Shown here in pieces: positions 44,619-54,270 of a stretch of 64,000 nt of DNA. This DNA is from Paraescarpia echinospica (taxonomy: Eukaryota; Annelida; Polychaeta; Sabellida; Siboglinidae): NCBI GenBank assembly GCA_020002185.1, contig CM034532.1, forward strand, positions 48,952,074 to 49,016,073, read 5' to 3'. Each line of letters begins with the position of its first letter. Within the stretch, counting starts at the first letter, position 1. The position numbers and the translations under genes were made by a program. The notes below the pieces were generated by a model, which ran no database searches, was not told where the DNA came from, and was given only the letters and a program-made list of their open reading frames with translations.

Positions 44619-45092
44619 TTAGCACTGCCTAACGAAGTCTCTCACCTGCATAAGAATCACACCGAGTATATTCTTACCTGCTTCGTTACGCTTTGAACTC
44701 TTACCCCAATACCCTTCCGCACTGGGTACATTCTCAATAAGTCGTGCGTCACCTGTAGCCAGCAAGCGTTGCCGTAGGTTAGAGGCACGAAACTTCACGG
44801 CTACTATAGCGTGCATCACGCCTCGACGTTGTGATAGCCATGTAGCAGTTCGATCCGGTGTCCACCGAATGTTTTTACTCCAGTATTTCGCCTGTATTCC
44901 GCTGCGTGCAGTCTGAATCTTTCTCGCTGTGTTCTCATCGTGAAAATGTCTGGCTTTTTTAAACTGATAGGCTGCTTCTGCACAAGAAAAGTCTTCGCCC
45001 CATATGTGTATATTACATGGATGGAAATTAGATAGGAAGTGACCAGCACCCCTGAATTGTATATCCAAGCTCTTGACCACCATATGTTTCAT
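44619..45092 (-). CDS. NADAR (YbiA-like) domain protein
   Basis: 157 aa, a single complete domain. Landmarks: 'FLSNFHPCNIHIWGEDFSCAE' region with E39 in 'CAEAAYQFKKA' (18-47), 'ARKIQTA' (56-62), 'AKYW' (68-71), 'MHAIVAVKF' (93-101), 'LLATGDARLIE' (110-120), 'GYWG' (127-130) and 'GKNILGVILMQVR' (139-151). The Asp usual before the W-G motif is Glu or absent ('SAEGYWG'). NADAR proteins process ADP-ribose-type substrates; some reverse ADP-ribosylation of DNA guanine, and YbiA-type proteins act on riboflavin intermediates. In this element a role against a host ADP-ribosylation or NAD-based defence is an inference. Duplicated promoter modules lie upstream. Confidence 0.85.
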   Translation of the reverse strand: MKHMVVKSLDIQFRGAGHFLSNFHPCNIHIWGEDFSCAEAAYQFKKARHFHDENTARKIQTARSGIQAKYWSKNIRWTPDRTATWLSQRRGVMHAIVAVKFRASNLRQRLLATGDARLIENVPSAEGYWGKSSKRNEAGKNILGVILMQVRDFVRQC

Positions 45093-45263
45093 CGCTGACC
45101 ACTCACAGAGTTCTTTTCTCCCGTCTGTATTGTTAGCGTTCTGATAAGACGCATTGTCCTAGTCGCACTTCGTACATCATGCGCTTATCGCAGGGTCCTA
45201 TGACTGATATCGGTTTACTACAGTGAAATTTTCCATAACGTCACATGGCTGGCTACATACCCA

Positions 45264-45340
45264 GGCATCGGTCACGTGCCATCCCTAGATGATGATGTCA
45301 TACGTCCCTGGGGCTTCAGCTTTTCATACACCGGTATTTT
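45264..45340. promoter_or_regulatory. Promoter module, copy 2
   Basis: ggcatcggtCACGTGcc, then 'gatgatgtcatacg', CCCTGGGG and 'cttttcatacaccggtattttc'. Tandem with the next copy, between the leftward NADAR gene and the rightward spliced gene. Confidence 0.6.
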
Positions 45341-45348
45341 CCACACTA

Positions 45349-45425
45349 GCATCGGTCACGTGACATCCCTAGATGATGATGTCATACGTCCCTGGGTCTT
45401 CAGCTTTTCATACACCGGTATTTTT
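45349..45425. promoter_or_regulatory. Promoter module, copy 3
   Basis: Near-identical to 45264-45340 over about 75 bp, including CACGTG and 'gatgatgtcatacg'. Confidence 0.6.
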
Positions 45426-45481
45426 CCATGCTACAGTGTGTCTTACAAGTTGCCTTCCTATCTGCGTGCATATGCTCTATC

Positions 45482-45491
45482 CTATATATAC
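45482..45491 (+). promoter_or_regulatory. TATA box of the rightward gene
   Basis: ctatatatac lies 43 bp before the ATG at 45534, the only rightward gene in the element. Confidence 0.55.
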
Positions 45492-45533
45492 TAGCTCGTT
45501 TGTTACATTTTTCACATCATCTCATTCGCAACT

Positions 45534-46399
45534 ATGACGACGACGATACTTTGGGTCCAACTGTGCGCTGAATGCCGTCTTCGAACTACGGAGATGCGTT
45601 CTATGTCGTCGATACCGTGGATGCAACTGCGTGACGACTGGCGTGGTCTCGAAATGTAAGTACTTTTAGTATTATTATTATTATTCTTTGATTCATTCGA
45701 TAGATATCCTATACATATCATACTATAATCATCACAGTGTTCTTCACGTAAACTACCTGTGACGTCTCACCTCTATTATTCCTTATGCTTACGTTCGTTA
45801 TGTGTCACGGTTATCTATATTACCTTTCAGGTCTGCCGGTACCACCGATGCTGCTACCTGGAGTCTGACAGGAAGTGTCAGTGACTCCAGTATTGAGGAT
45901 GATGAGGATTGCACGTGAGTGTTCAACGATTACAACAATATCTTACTACCTTATTTATGTGTTCTCTTACCTCGTTTCTCATTCTCTCCAATGTATACAC
46001 AGTCTTTCTTTATGCTGATCTCACTTGATCTCTTGTCGTTTCGACTAGGTATGCGGTGTTTGGTTACCGATTACGTCAGCAGACGTCTCCATTACGTATT
46101 GTATCATAGTCCGTTGATCTAGCTTGCCCTTTTATCGTATGTCGATTCCTATGCGGTGTCTGGTTACATCACTGGCTTATTCCACCCGGCTGTACTTTGC
46201 ATAATATAATTCATATATATATATATATATACAAAGATTTCATATATGTTTGAGAGAGGAGGAGTACCGCGATAATCATTCGTTCCTATTCTGTCACGTG
46301 CTACGCGAACTCCTGGCGACACGGCCTCCCTTTGACGCCGACCCTGTTCCTTCCCTGGTGGAGGTTGTCGAAGACTGGGATGCCGAGATCGATCGCTAA
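45534..46399 (+). CDS. Rightward spliced small acidic protein of the Polinton
   Basis: Proposed exons 45534-45655 (donor gtaagt), 45831-45914 (acceptor 'acctttcag', donor gtgagt) and 46237-46399 (acceptor 'acaaag'), with all phases matching; 122 aa, stop TAA at 46397. The sequence is acidic and Ser/Thr-rich in the middle ('SVSDSSIEDDEDC'), with 'REEEYRDNHSFLFCHVLREL' and 'VEVVEDWDAEIDR' at the end. No domain recognised. An AATAAA follows within 20 bp, inside the right TIR. An alternative last exon after 'cgactag' (46048) would end within 20 codons. The position opposite to all other genes suggests an early or regulatory product. Confidence 0.6.
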
Positions 46400-46401
46400 T
46401 T

Positions 46402-46872
46402 CTTGTATCATTCGTTAATAAAATACGTGTGCACTCGTATACTCTTGTGTTTCGTTAGTTCTTTCACACACGCACATCCTCTCTACACTCTCCTCCCATA
46501 CACGTACATTCATACACAACTAATACCTCTCTACACTCCTCGTTATCATTAACAACCTAATCAACTTTCAAACTGTGGTTTTTACTAGTTATTCCCTTAG
46601 TACTAATTCTTCATACATACATACATACATCACATGTTTTAAAGTTCGAGTATGTTTTAAAGTCCGAGTCGCTAGATGACACTACGGACGCTTAGCGCTA
46701 GATGGCACTACGGACGCTTAGGTACACTTCTTTCCGCTAGGAGGCGCAGGTCACGTGACTACTCACTTTGCTCAGGGGGAGGCTTTCGATGCTCAGGGGG
46801 GAGGCTTTCGAAACCTCCCTAATATCGCTTAAACTCCTCAGGATAACGATCCAAATGTGCGAGCATACTACT
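46402..46872. repeat. Polinton right terminal inverted repeat
   Basis: Inverted match to 30185-30597. It is about 58 bp longer because of internal duplications ('ctagatg-cactacggacgctta' twice; 'gctcaggggggaggctttcga' twice). An AATAAA near 46413 can serve the rightward gene. Confidence 0.93.
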
Positions 46873-46878
46873 CATGAG
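46873..46878. repeat. Target site duplication, right copy (CATGAG)
   Basis: Exact repeat of 30179-30184. Confidence 0.93.
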
Positions 46879-47250
46879 TATCAAGACGTTGGCGTGGTGC
46901 GAATGAAAATGTAGGTCTTCACTCTAGCTGGGTCCCAGGGCGTTACTGGGAAGATGTCTTGACGGAGAGCCTGTTAGTAGAAAGTTTATTGTTGTGGGCA
47001 TTGTTTTCCTTCTGTTAATTATGGCAGCCTATGATCAAAGTGGATCTCTACAATTGCGTACGATGGAACGAGTTACGGTTTACGTTATGTTGATATGGGA
47101 ATAGTCGTGGTAGCGTAGTGGGCCCGTAGGCGTAGTGTAATCGTTGCTAGGGGACGAGATTACATACGTAGTGCTTGTTGGCCGACTTGGTTATATTTAT
47201 TGCTTAGGATTAGTGTTTAGTTTGAAATATGGTTTGAAAGTGACTATCTT
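46879..47250. other. No gene seen
   Basis: Host flank right of the Polinton; no feature recognised. Confidence 0.5.
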
Positions 47251-48200
47251 GAGCGTGCTTGGTGGGATTTAATGGTACTTAGCTGTTTAGTAGACCGGTT
47301 CGTGGCTTCTTTGTTGTTGATTTGTAAATCCAAGATGGCGTGTTTTGGCGGGAAGTCTGCGACAAGATCGTCGACGGATACCCGCGTAACAGGCGATGAA
47401 GAAGAAGCGGTGATGGTGAGGTCAAGCACATTACCCCGGTTGTGCGTCGCGTCAGTGACGTTCTGTCTCAGGTTGGCATCTGAGAGAATATCATGTAGAG
47501 CTCGTGCGTGCCCACCGTTGTTGTCGCCATTTCACACGTTCACGTCGCCGAGGATAGTGATCCCGGATTCCGTCCCGACGCGTTCAACAAGATCTCGAAA
47601 TTCGGCAAGGACAGTGGCGAACGGCTGGGAGTTAGGGCTGGGAGTTAGGGCTGGACGATGGCGGTCGGTAGATGACGAACAGGCGTAATGTAGAGGAGTC
47701 TCTGTGGCAACGTAATTGAAGGTCGAGACACTCAAAAGATGAAGCGGGCCAAAGACGGGAGTGGTCGACAGTGTACGATGCTCTGAACAGAATGCCGACA
47801 CCGCCGCCACGACGGTTACTCCGAGCAACGTGCTCAAGGAGATAGCCGTATGGTGTGACAGCGGTCGCAGAGTGTCTCGCTGGACAGCCAGGTCTCCGTA
47901 ATGCACAGTGTGTCCAGGTCATGGTCGGCAACGTAATCAACAAGAAAGCCTGCCTTGTTGCAAACTGACCTCGCATTCAGCAAACACAACTTGGCAGGCC
48001 GCACGATGGGGATCAGTTGTATCTTCAGGAGGTTAGCCGTGTTGACGCCCGTTTGCCTGGCCTGTGTACGTCGCTGTTTGTGGACACCCCCACGACAGCC
48101 ACGGTGGGTGGGCCGATGGAGAGCCACCCCTGCACTTGCACGCAGAACTCCACGCAGCATTGTTCAAACGAGTGTACCTGTTAAATTGCAGACCACGCAG
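47250..48200 (-). mobile_element. CR1-like LINE endonuclease fragment
   Basis: The minus strand encodes the APE endonuclease in pieces: 'LCLLNARSVCNKAGFLVDYV', 'DLDTLCITETWLSSE', 'GYLLEHVARSNRRGGGVGIL', 'LFVIYRPPSSS' and 'ITILGDVNVH'. Frameshifts occur near 47870 and 47645; the RT half is missing. 'ETWL' and 'GD-N' type motifs remain. Confidence 0.8.
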
Positions 48201-48240
48201 AAACTGTCTTGCATAGGCCGTCATGCCTGAAGTGTAATGT

Positions 48241-49370
48241 CACGCTTGACCAACAGCAATGTTCGTGTTGTTGTGCCACACAGGTGCAATCTACTGAACT
48301 TGAGATAAAAATCACTAAAATACTAAAAACTTTAGGTGGCTCAAATCTAATGGGAGGTGCCTACTTCGCAATTAAGTAACGCCCGTAAATGACGGAAGCT
48401 CTAGAGATCAACACAATATAGGGTATAACAATGGAAAATAAACAATTTAATATAATTTAATAACGAAATACTACAATCACAAAGATGGTCAAGGCATTTA
48501 CATAGTCAACAGTAAAATATATTTCAGGCTAACAATGTTCTTACGAGTTCCCGCACGTCGCACGCTCGCCTCGAAGCGAACCGTCGCACTAGTCTCACTT
48601 AACCGACTCTCGCCCGGTTTCGTGACTTCGCCGGGAAATAGAGTCTGGCTGAGAACGCGCGTTATGAATGCATGCACGCATCTGGTACCACTACTATGGT
48701 ACTCCCAAATCCAAAAATAAATTAAGATTTAACTTTTCTATTTATCACGTGTGTCAATATAACAAAAATTTCCACTGCGTAGCATAAACTTATATAAGTC
48801 AACTCTTATTTAACCTTTAGTTTTATTGTTACCCTGAGAGCCAATCATCGTTTCTACCCGGATTCAAGGTAAACCGGGATCAGTGTCGTACAGTGAAAAC
48901 CAGTGTTATCTTCCAGGCGGCATAACGGGAGCCCTACGGTGCTCCCATCTGACCTGGATAATCGAGGCTACCCGTCGCACCCGGTTACGCACGTATCAAA
49001 GACGCACGATTTCCGGTTGCCACAACAATTTGTGTTCTCGTTATTAAGATAATTGTTTACGATAGGTCTTACTATAGTTGTGGAGAATTCAGGCGTTCGC
49101 TCCGTCAAAAATTGCATGATAAGCCTACGTGGATGTTTCTACTTATCAAAGTTACGCATGACTATGAACCGTCTACGATGTACGTACACTGTCAGTGTAA
49201 CGTCAAGTTTATTTTTAATACGCATGCCGTTACCGTACGATAAGAAGATACCGTGTAAGTAGAAGAGGTATTACAATACAATACAATACAATACAATAAC
49301 CTTTATTTTATCACGTGGTAGCCGATAAGGACCATAACTGTACATTTCTAAATTTCGCAGCGCTTAAGCT
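48241..49370. other. No gene seen
   Basis: AT-rich sequence. A short (AATAC)n run lies at about 49272-49300. Confidence 0.5.
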
Positions 49371-50038
49371 GCCCGCGCACCAAGGAGACTCGCTCGAGAC
49401 GTGGTCGAAACGAGTTTTCGATGCGTCTTGACTGCGTCTCGAGCATCTCGCCTCGACGCGTCTCCTGCGAGTCTCCAGCCAGTCCCGAGGTGATGGCAGG
49501 GTTTTTCTTGCTCAATTTGGAAGAACACGGTGAAATAACCCAGTCCCAGAAATAATGCTATGTCCCCCTTGGATTGCGCGAACATATAGCCTATGCAATA
49601 GGCGGTACAGGTGGCCATTTTGACTGCCGTTCTACCGTCACTTTGGAGTTCTACTGCATATTGCAGTTGTGAACGTACTTATTTGGTGGCCAAAATGAAG
49701 CGCCGATAGTGGAATGACATTACACATTCTGATTGTTTTGGCAATTAATAAATGTTCCGATGTGAACAAAGTTATTCCGTAGCCACAAAAGAAATACCCA
49801 AGGTATGTGTCTGGGAGTGGTTATACTTTTTTTTAGGCAAAACACTTGAAAAGATGCAATTTTATGACACCAAGAACATGTTTTTCAGCCAGTTGTTATA
49901 TGTCAATTGTTAATGAAAATTCCCTGGACTCCCTTCTGGGTCCGCGTATGAGTAGGGCCTATGGCCCATCGTGTGACCTCCAGGTCGAGACGCAACCGTC
50001 CCGACCGCATCTCGAGCGAGTCTCCTTGGTGTTAGGGC
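49371..50038. mobile_element. TIR element (non-autonomous DNA transposon)
   Basis: The ends match as inverted repeats over about 30 bp (left GCCC...CACCAAGGAGACTCGCTCGAGA; right inverted ACACCAAGGAGACTCGCTCGAGA). The inside has no transposase. Boundaries are approximate and no clear target duplication is seen. Confidence 0.65.
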
Positions 50039-50340
50039 TACTTTATGCATGATGATGCGATATGCGATGCGATGGGCGACTCGATGGACGATGCGCGACG
50101 CTATGGGCGATGCGATTGACGATGTTACGGCCGATGCATAGGGATGCTGTAGGTGATGTTAAGGACGATGAGCAATGCTACTTTATGCATGATGATGCGA
50201 TATGCGATGCGATGGGCGACTCGATGGACGATGCGCGACGCTATGGGCGATGCGATTGACGATGTTACGGCCGATGCATAGGGATGCTGTAGGTGATGTT
50301 AAGGACGATGAGCAATGCTACGCGCGATGCGATGGACGAT
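50038..50340. repeat. 140-bp tandem duplication made of GATGCGAT-like units
   Basis: The unit 'ctactttatgcatgatgatg...' starts at 50038 and again at 50178, nearly identical over 140 bp. The unit itself consists of degenerate gatgcgat/gacgatg words. About 50410-50485 carries the complementary words (atcgcatcgc), so the two regions can pair as a large hairpin. Confidence 0.85.
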
Positions 50341-50754
50341 TCGTGATGCAATGCACGATGGTACACGCGATGACCCTTTTTGGGCATGGCCCTTTTGGCC
50401 ATCGCGGATAACACCGCGCATCGTGCATCGCATCGCGGATAGCATCACGTATCATATCGACCATCGCATCGCGTATCGCATCATCGCACTGCAAAATTAC
50501 AGTACTTACAAATGCTTCTTATTTATTTGGTTGATTCTTAACTTACGCCGGGGTAGATGTTTTAATTTTCAGTTCTTATGGTAGCAGGCTGCATACGAGT
50601 TTGCAGTCCAAGGTGTGGTCGTCCCTGCCCTTAGCTAGCCGCGGGAGCAGCTGACCCATCTGCGAGTACCCGGAAAGGGTCCCTACCCAGGGCAACGGGC
50701 CAGCCTATTCATTGCTCTGTTAACGTTGGTCTCCTTTATTTTGCAGATGCAGAA

Positions 50755-50965
50755 CGTCAGTCGGGAAGAGGACGTAGAAGAGGAAACAGAAGAGGACCAA
50801 TAAGAAGACACAGAAGCGGACGCAGAAAAGGTACGTAGAAGCGGACGTAGAAGAGGACACAGAAAAGGACGCGGAAGAGGACAGAGAAGAGGACGTGGAA
50901 GCGGACGCTGAAAAGGGCACCGAAGAGGACGCAGAAGGGGACCACGAAGAGAACCCAGAATAGGT
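50755..50965. repeat. 12-bp minisatellite (agaagaggacgt type)
   Basis: About 17 degenerate copies of a 12-bp purine-rich unit. It would encode Arg/Gly- or Glu/Asp-rich peptides, but stops occur in every frame. Confidence 0.8.
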
Positions 50966-50987
50966 CGCAGAAGTGAACATAACCAGG

Positions 50988-51125
50988 GGCCGGTTTCACG
51001 AAGCGGCTAAGAACGTTCTTAACGCAAAGATTAGTAAATGCCGTGATTGTTTTAATATAAGCGAACATAAGAGTTTACGCAAACACGTGACGCTAAGTAA
51101 TAACGTACGCTTCATGAAACCGGCC
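50988..51125. mobile_element. MITE with CCAGG duplication
   Basis: 138 bp flanked by CCAGG (50983-50987 and 51126-51130). TIRs GGCCGGTTTCACGAAGC at left and the inverted GGCCGGTTTCATGAAGC at right. Confidence 0.75.
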
Positions 51126-51130
51126 CCAGG

Positions 51131-52557
51131 TTATTAATTGCTCTGTTAACTCTGTTTTTTTCTTCTGTTCATGTGCTATGACGTCACCGGACAGCGGAAG
51201 GGGGAGTCTCGAGCAAAGTAGGTATGTAATTGCTGCTGTGGCGATAGCAGTAGTTACAGATTCTTCTTGTTTAGTTAATTCTTAACTTACATGTTTTGCT
51301 TTTCGGTCTTAATGTAGTAGGCTGCACCACGTTTTCCGTTGTTCTGTTAATTTTACCTTTGTTTCTGTTGTATGTGCAAAGTGTCAGCCATAGCGTCAGT
51401 AGACATACGAAGACGGAGCATCGAACAAAAGGTATTTATATAGATTGTAATTGCTATCTCCACATCTACAGTTACAGACTCTACTGTTTCAGTTTGTTAA
51501 TTCTCAACTTATGTTTGCCTTTCAGGGTCCGGCTGTTGACGTTTCACACCTCTACTGAAGCAGGTAGGGCAACGGTTATGTTACTGTGATGTTATCATAA
51601 CGCAATTTCTCTTTCTGTCCGAAGTCAGGGTAGCGTACTACATCATGTTCAGTCGAGTGTGTGATCGTCCATTCCCTGGCGAGCGCTCGGTCTCAGTCCA
51701 TGACGTCGAAGCTTTGAAGGCAAGGCAAGAGCACGAGTGTCGTATTCTATTAGGTCTTCAATAAAATTATCCATAATTAATTATATTGTGTTAGCATGTT
51801 GGTAATTTCAGCTTAAGGAATGGTAAGACGTGACGTCATAAGAAGGAATAACGAAAGAGAAGCAACAAAAAGGTAGTGTCAGCATCGTTGTAAAGAAGTG
51901 TAGGTCTATTTGTAAACTATCTTTGTAATGTCATAATTCAGGACACTTGTTTTGAATTTTAGATCTAGACCTGTGTAATAATTATATGCATTCAGAGATC
52001 AGCAATGACGTTGTATCCGACTCCTGGTAATGGAATCAAACAAACTGTGTGTTGACGGCACTTTTGGTGCAGGTACAGCAGGAACACGCACATAATGGGT
52101 CGGTGTTTAAATTTTATTATCGGTTTGATATTAACACCCGCCGAAGCCCCTTTCCAGAAAGGTTCCCTACACCCGTGCAGTCACAAGCCAGAATGTTGAC
52201 AATTCACACCGCAACTAACTTCACATATAATTCAGGTACATCAAGGGCACATATATTCTAATTTTAGCATAAGTTTTGTTGTTGTCTTAGGTCGGAGACA
52301 GCCACAACTTCAACAATGTCATGCCCTCGTCACTGCTGGCGTGGCGAGGTGTCACGTGACAACTGTGCACGTTCGTGGATCGCGGCAGTCTCCGTGGTGA
52401 GTCTGGAATACTTACCGTTTTTCAACAAAAAAAGACTTAAGAAAAGCACGTGACCGCAACACAATTCGACATGTGCCTGTTTTATTATCCAGAATTGATA
52501 TGACGCTGAGTTACCGCCTTTGTTCGGATGCGGTTTAAATGTTATGTTTTATGTATT
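51131..52557. other. No gene seen
   Basis: A diverged stretch of about 70 bp ('acagattctt...gttaattcttaactta...') recurs at about 50505-50575, 51255-51320 and 51470-51530. No exon supported. Confidence 0.4.
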
Positions 52558-52563
52558 TTAGCA

Positions 52564-53110
52564 GGGACGACAGGCGGCAAGAGGACGACACGCGGCAAGA
52601 TGACGACAGGTGACAAGATGACGACAGGCGGCAAGATGACGACAGGCGGCAAGAGGACGGCAGGCGGCAAGGCGAGACCAGGTGGCAAGATGACGACAGG
52701 TGGCAAGGTGATGACACAGGTGGCAATGTGACGACAGGTGGCAAGAGGACGACAGGCGGCAAGATGATGACAAGCGGCAAGGTGACGACAAGCGACAAGG
52801 TGACGACAAGCGGCAAGGTGACGACAGGCGGCAATAGGACGACAGGCGGCAAGAGGACGAAAGGCGGCAGAGGACGACAGGCGGCAAGATGATGACAGGC
52901 GGCAAGAGGACGACAGCCGGCAAGATGACGACAAACGGCAAGGTGACGACAGGCGGCAAGGTGACGACAGGTGGCAATGTGACGACAGGCGGCAAGGTGA
53001 CACCAGGTGGCAAGATGACGACAGGCGGCAAGGTGACGACACAGGTGGCAATGTGATGACAGGCGGCAAGGTGACACCAGGTGGTAAGATGGCGATAGGC
53101 GGCAAGGTGA
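52564..53110. repeat. 18-bp minisatellite (ggcaagatgacgacaggc)
   Basis: About 30 copies with variants (ggcaaggtgacgaca, ggcaagaggacgaca, and longer acaggtggcaatgtgacg). Long open frames across it are an artefact of the repeat. Confidence 0.93.
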
Positions 53111-53650
53111 CGACACAACAACAATCAGTCCGGCGTCTTGCGGCATGGCGACACGCGGACAACCAACAAAGTGATAGGCTAGTGATTCACAACTGGTGTG
53201 ACACAGTTCCAAGTGTGCCGCCGTACTTTAATTATTAGCAAAGTATCCATTACGTATGCATCAATTGAAAGAAACTTTCAAACGAAGCGCTGGTTCCACG
53301 GAAGAAAATAAACATCACCTTTCTACTAAATACCCAACTTGCCTTGACGAGGACTTCAGCAGTTATTTCAACTGATTGCAGGAGGACAACTTGAAAGGTT
53401 TCTGGAGAACATAGATCTGTATGTGTGACTGTTTCTGACAGGGCGCTATTGTAGCCAGCTATACTGTCCCTAAGTTAATCGTAGAAACGAAAATGGATAC
53501 ACCGTCGCTGAGGGACTCATTCTATCAAAGTGTAACATTGCCACTGTAACATTCGGGTGCCGTTAAATAAATAAATTAATTAACAAAAAAACGTTCAGTA
53601 TTGAACAATGAAAATCGGCATCACCCCGTTATCAAGGGAACTGTGAGGAA

Positions 53651-53754
<104 letters not shown>

Positions 53755-53861
53755 TAAGCTCTTCGGTGAAAACTAGCTGCACCAAGTTCATAATATAATT
53801 AACTATTATATAGGCCTACAATACAGCTTTTTATGGTAATTTAAAAACCCACATAGATCGA

Positions 53862-53930
53862 TAGGTAGATTTGAACTGCGGTGCCTTCGCTAGATCACAG
53901 ACCACTCGACTACATCGCCAGTCTGGTGGC
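53862..53930 (-). repeat. tRNA-derived SINE head
   Basis: The minus strand reads 'tagtcgagtggtctgtgatc' (A-box-like) and 'agttcaaatct' (B-box-like) about 45 bp apart. No clean cloverleaf, so it is more likely a SINE than a tRNA gene. Confidence 0.4.
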
Positions 53931-54171
53931 TGCGACAGCATTAACTCGCGCACGCGAAGACATCGCCTCGTGTGTACTCCGCAAACTCGCTCAACTAAAA
54001 ATGATTACAAGAGCAGCAATTGGTGGCGCCATCTCATGGACTTAATCCAAAAACTATCCGCTAGAGGGAGACAATTGCAATGTTGTTGCTCGCGGTTGTG
54101 AAATGTGCCCGAGATTAGAGGTGTGTCCACTTTAAAATAATGTTATTATTGTTTTCAGTGGGTGGCGCGAC

Positions 54172-54270
54172 ATGGCGATGGCAGCAGGTGACGCGACCGA
54201 ATTGTGCCTGGAATCCGCTCCGAGAAAGTGGAGGGACTGGCAACAGAATGCCGACGACCAGCGGGATGAA
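54172..54270 (+). CDS. RNF14: RNF14-like exon 1 (start of RWD)
   Basis: 33 codons, ATG at 54172 (a second ATG two codons on), donor gtaagt, phase 0. An acceptor-like 'ttgttttcag' ends at 54158, so a 5'-UTR intron is possible. Ends 'QNADDQRDE'. Confidence 0.8.

Larger units (their letters stand above)
30185..46872. mobile_element. Polinton/Maverick (adintovirus-like) element, complete, 16,688 bp
   Basis: It has terminal inverted repeats starting AGTAGTATGCTCGC, a 6-bp target duplication, and the full hallmark set: retrovirus-like integrase, protein-primed PolB, FtsK/HerA-type packaging ATPase, adenain-like protease, double-jelly-roll major capsid and minor capsid proteins. Fourteen genes read leftward; one reads rightward at the right end. 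Coding regions are richer in G+C and CpG than the flanks. Capsid, protease and ATPase frames are open, but PolB has one in-frame stop and the integrase is frameshifted. Family knowledge: Polintons are integrated relatives of adenovirus-like dsDNA viruses. Confidence 0.96.

Noticed and set aside
30185..46872. Endogenous adenovirus or bracovirus segment
   Set aside because: The integrase, the TIRs with 6-bp duplication and the gene set are specific to Polintons/adintoviruses.
27300..48200. The LINE pieces left and right of the Polinton as one LINE split by it
   Set aside because: Left is the 5' part of one LINE (PHD/2A type); right is an endonuclease fragment of a different CR1-like sequence. 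They do not continue each other across the CATGAG duplication.
50755..50965. Arg/Gly-rich coding exon
   Set aside because: The acceptor-like 'attttgcag' before it is tempting, but all frames contain stops within the 12-bp repeat and no neighbouring exon was found.
52564..53110. CRISPR-like array
   Set aside because: Units are contiguous degenerate 18-mers without unique spacers, in a eukaryotic sequence. The 53-bp array at 59267-59583 is likewise a plain tandem repeat.
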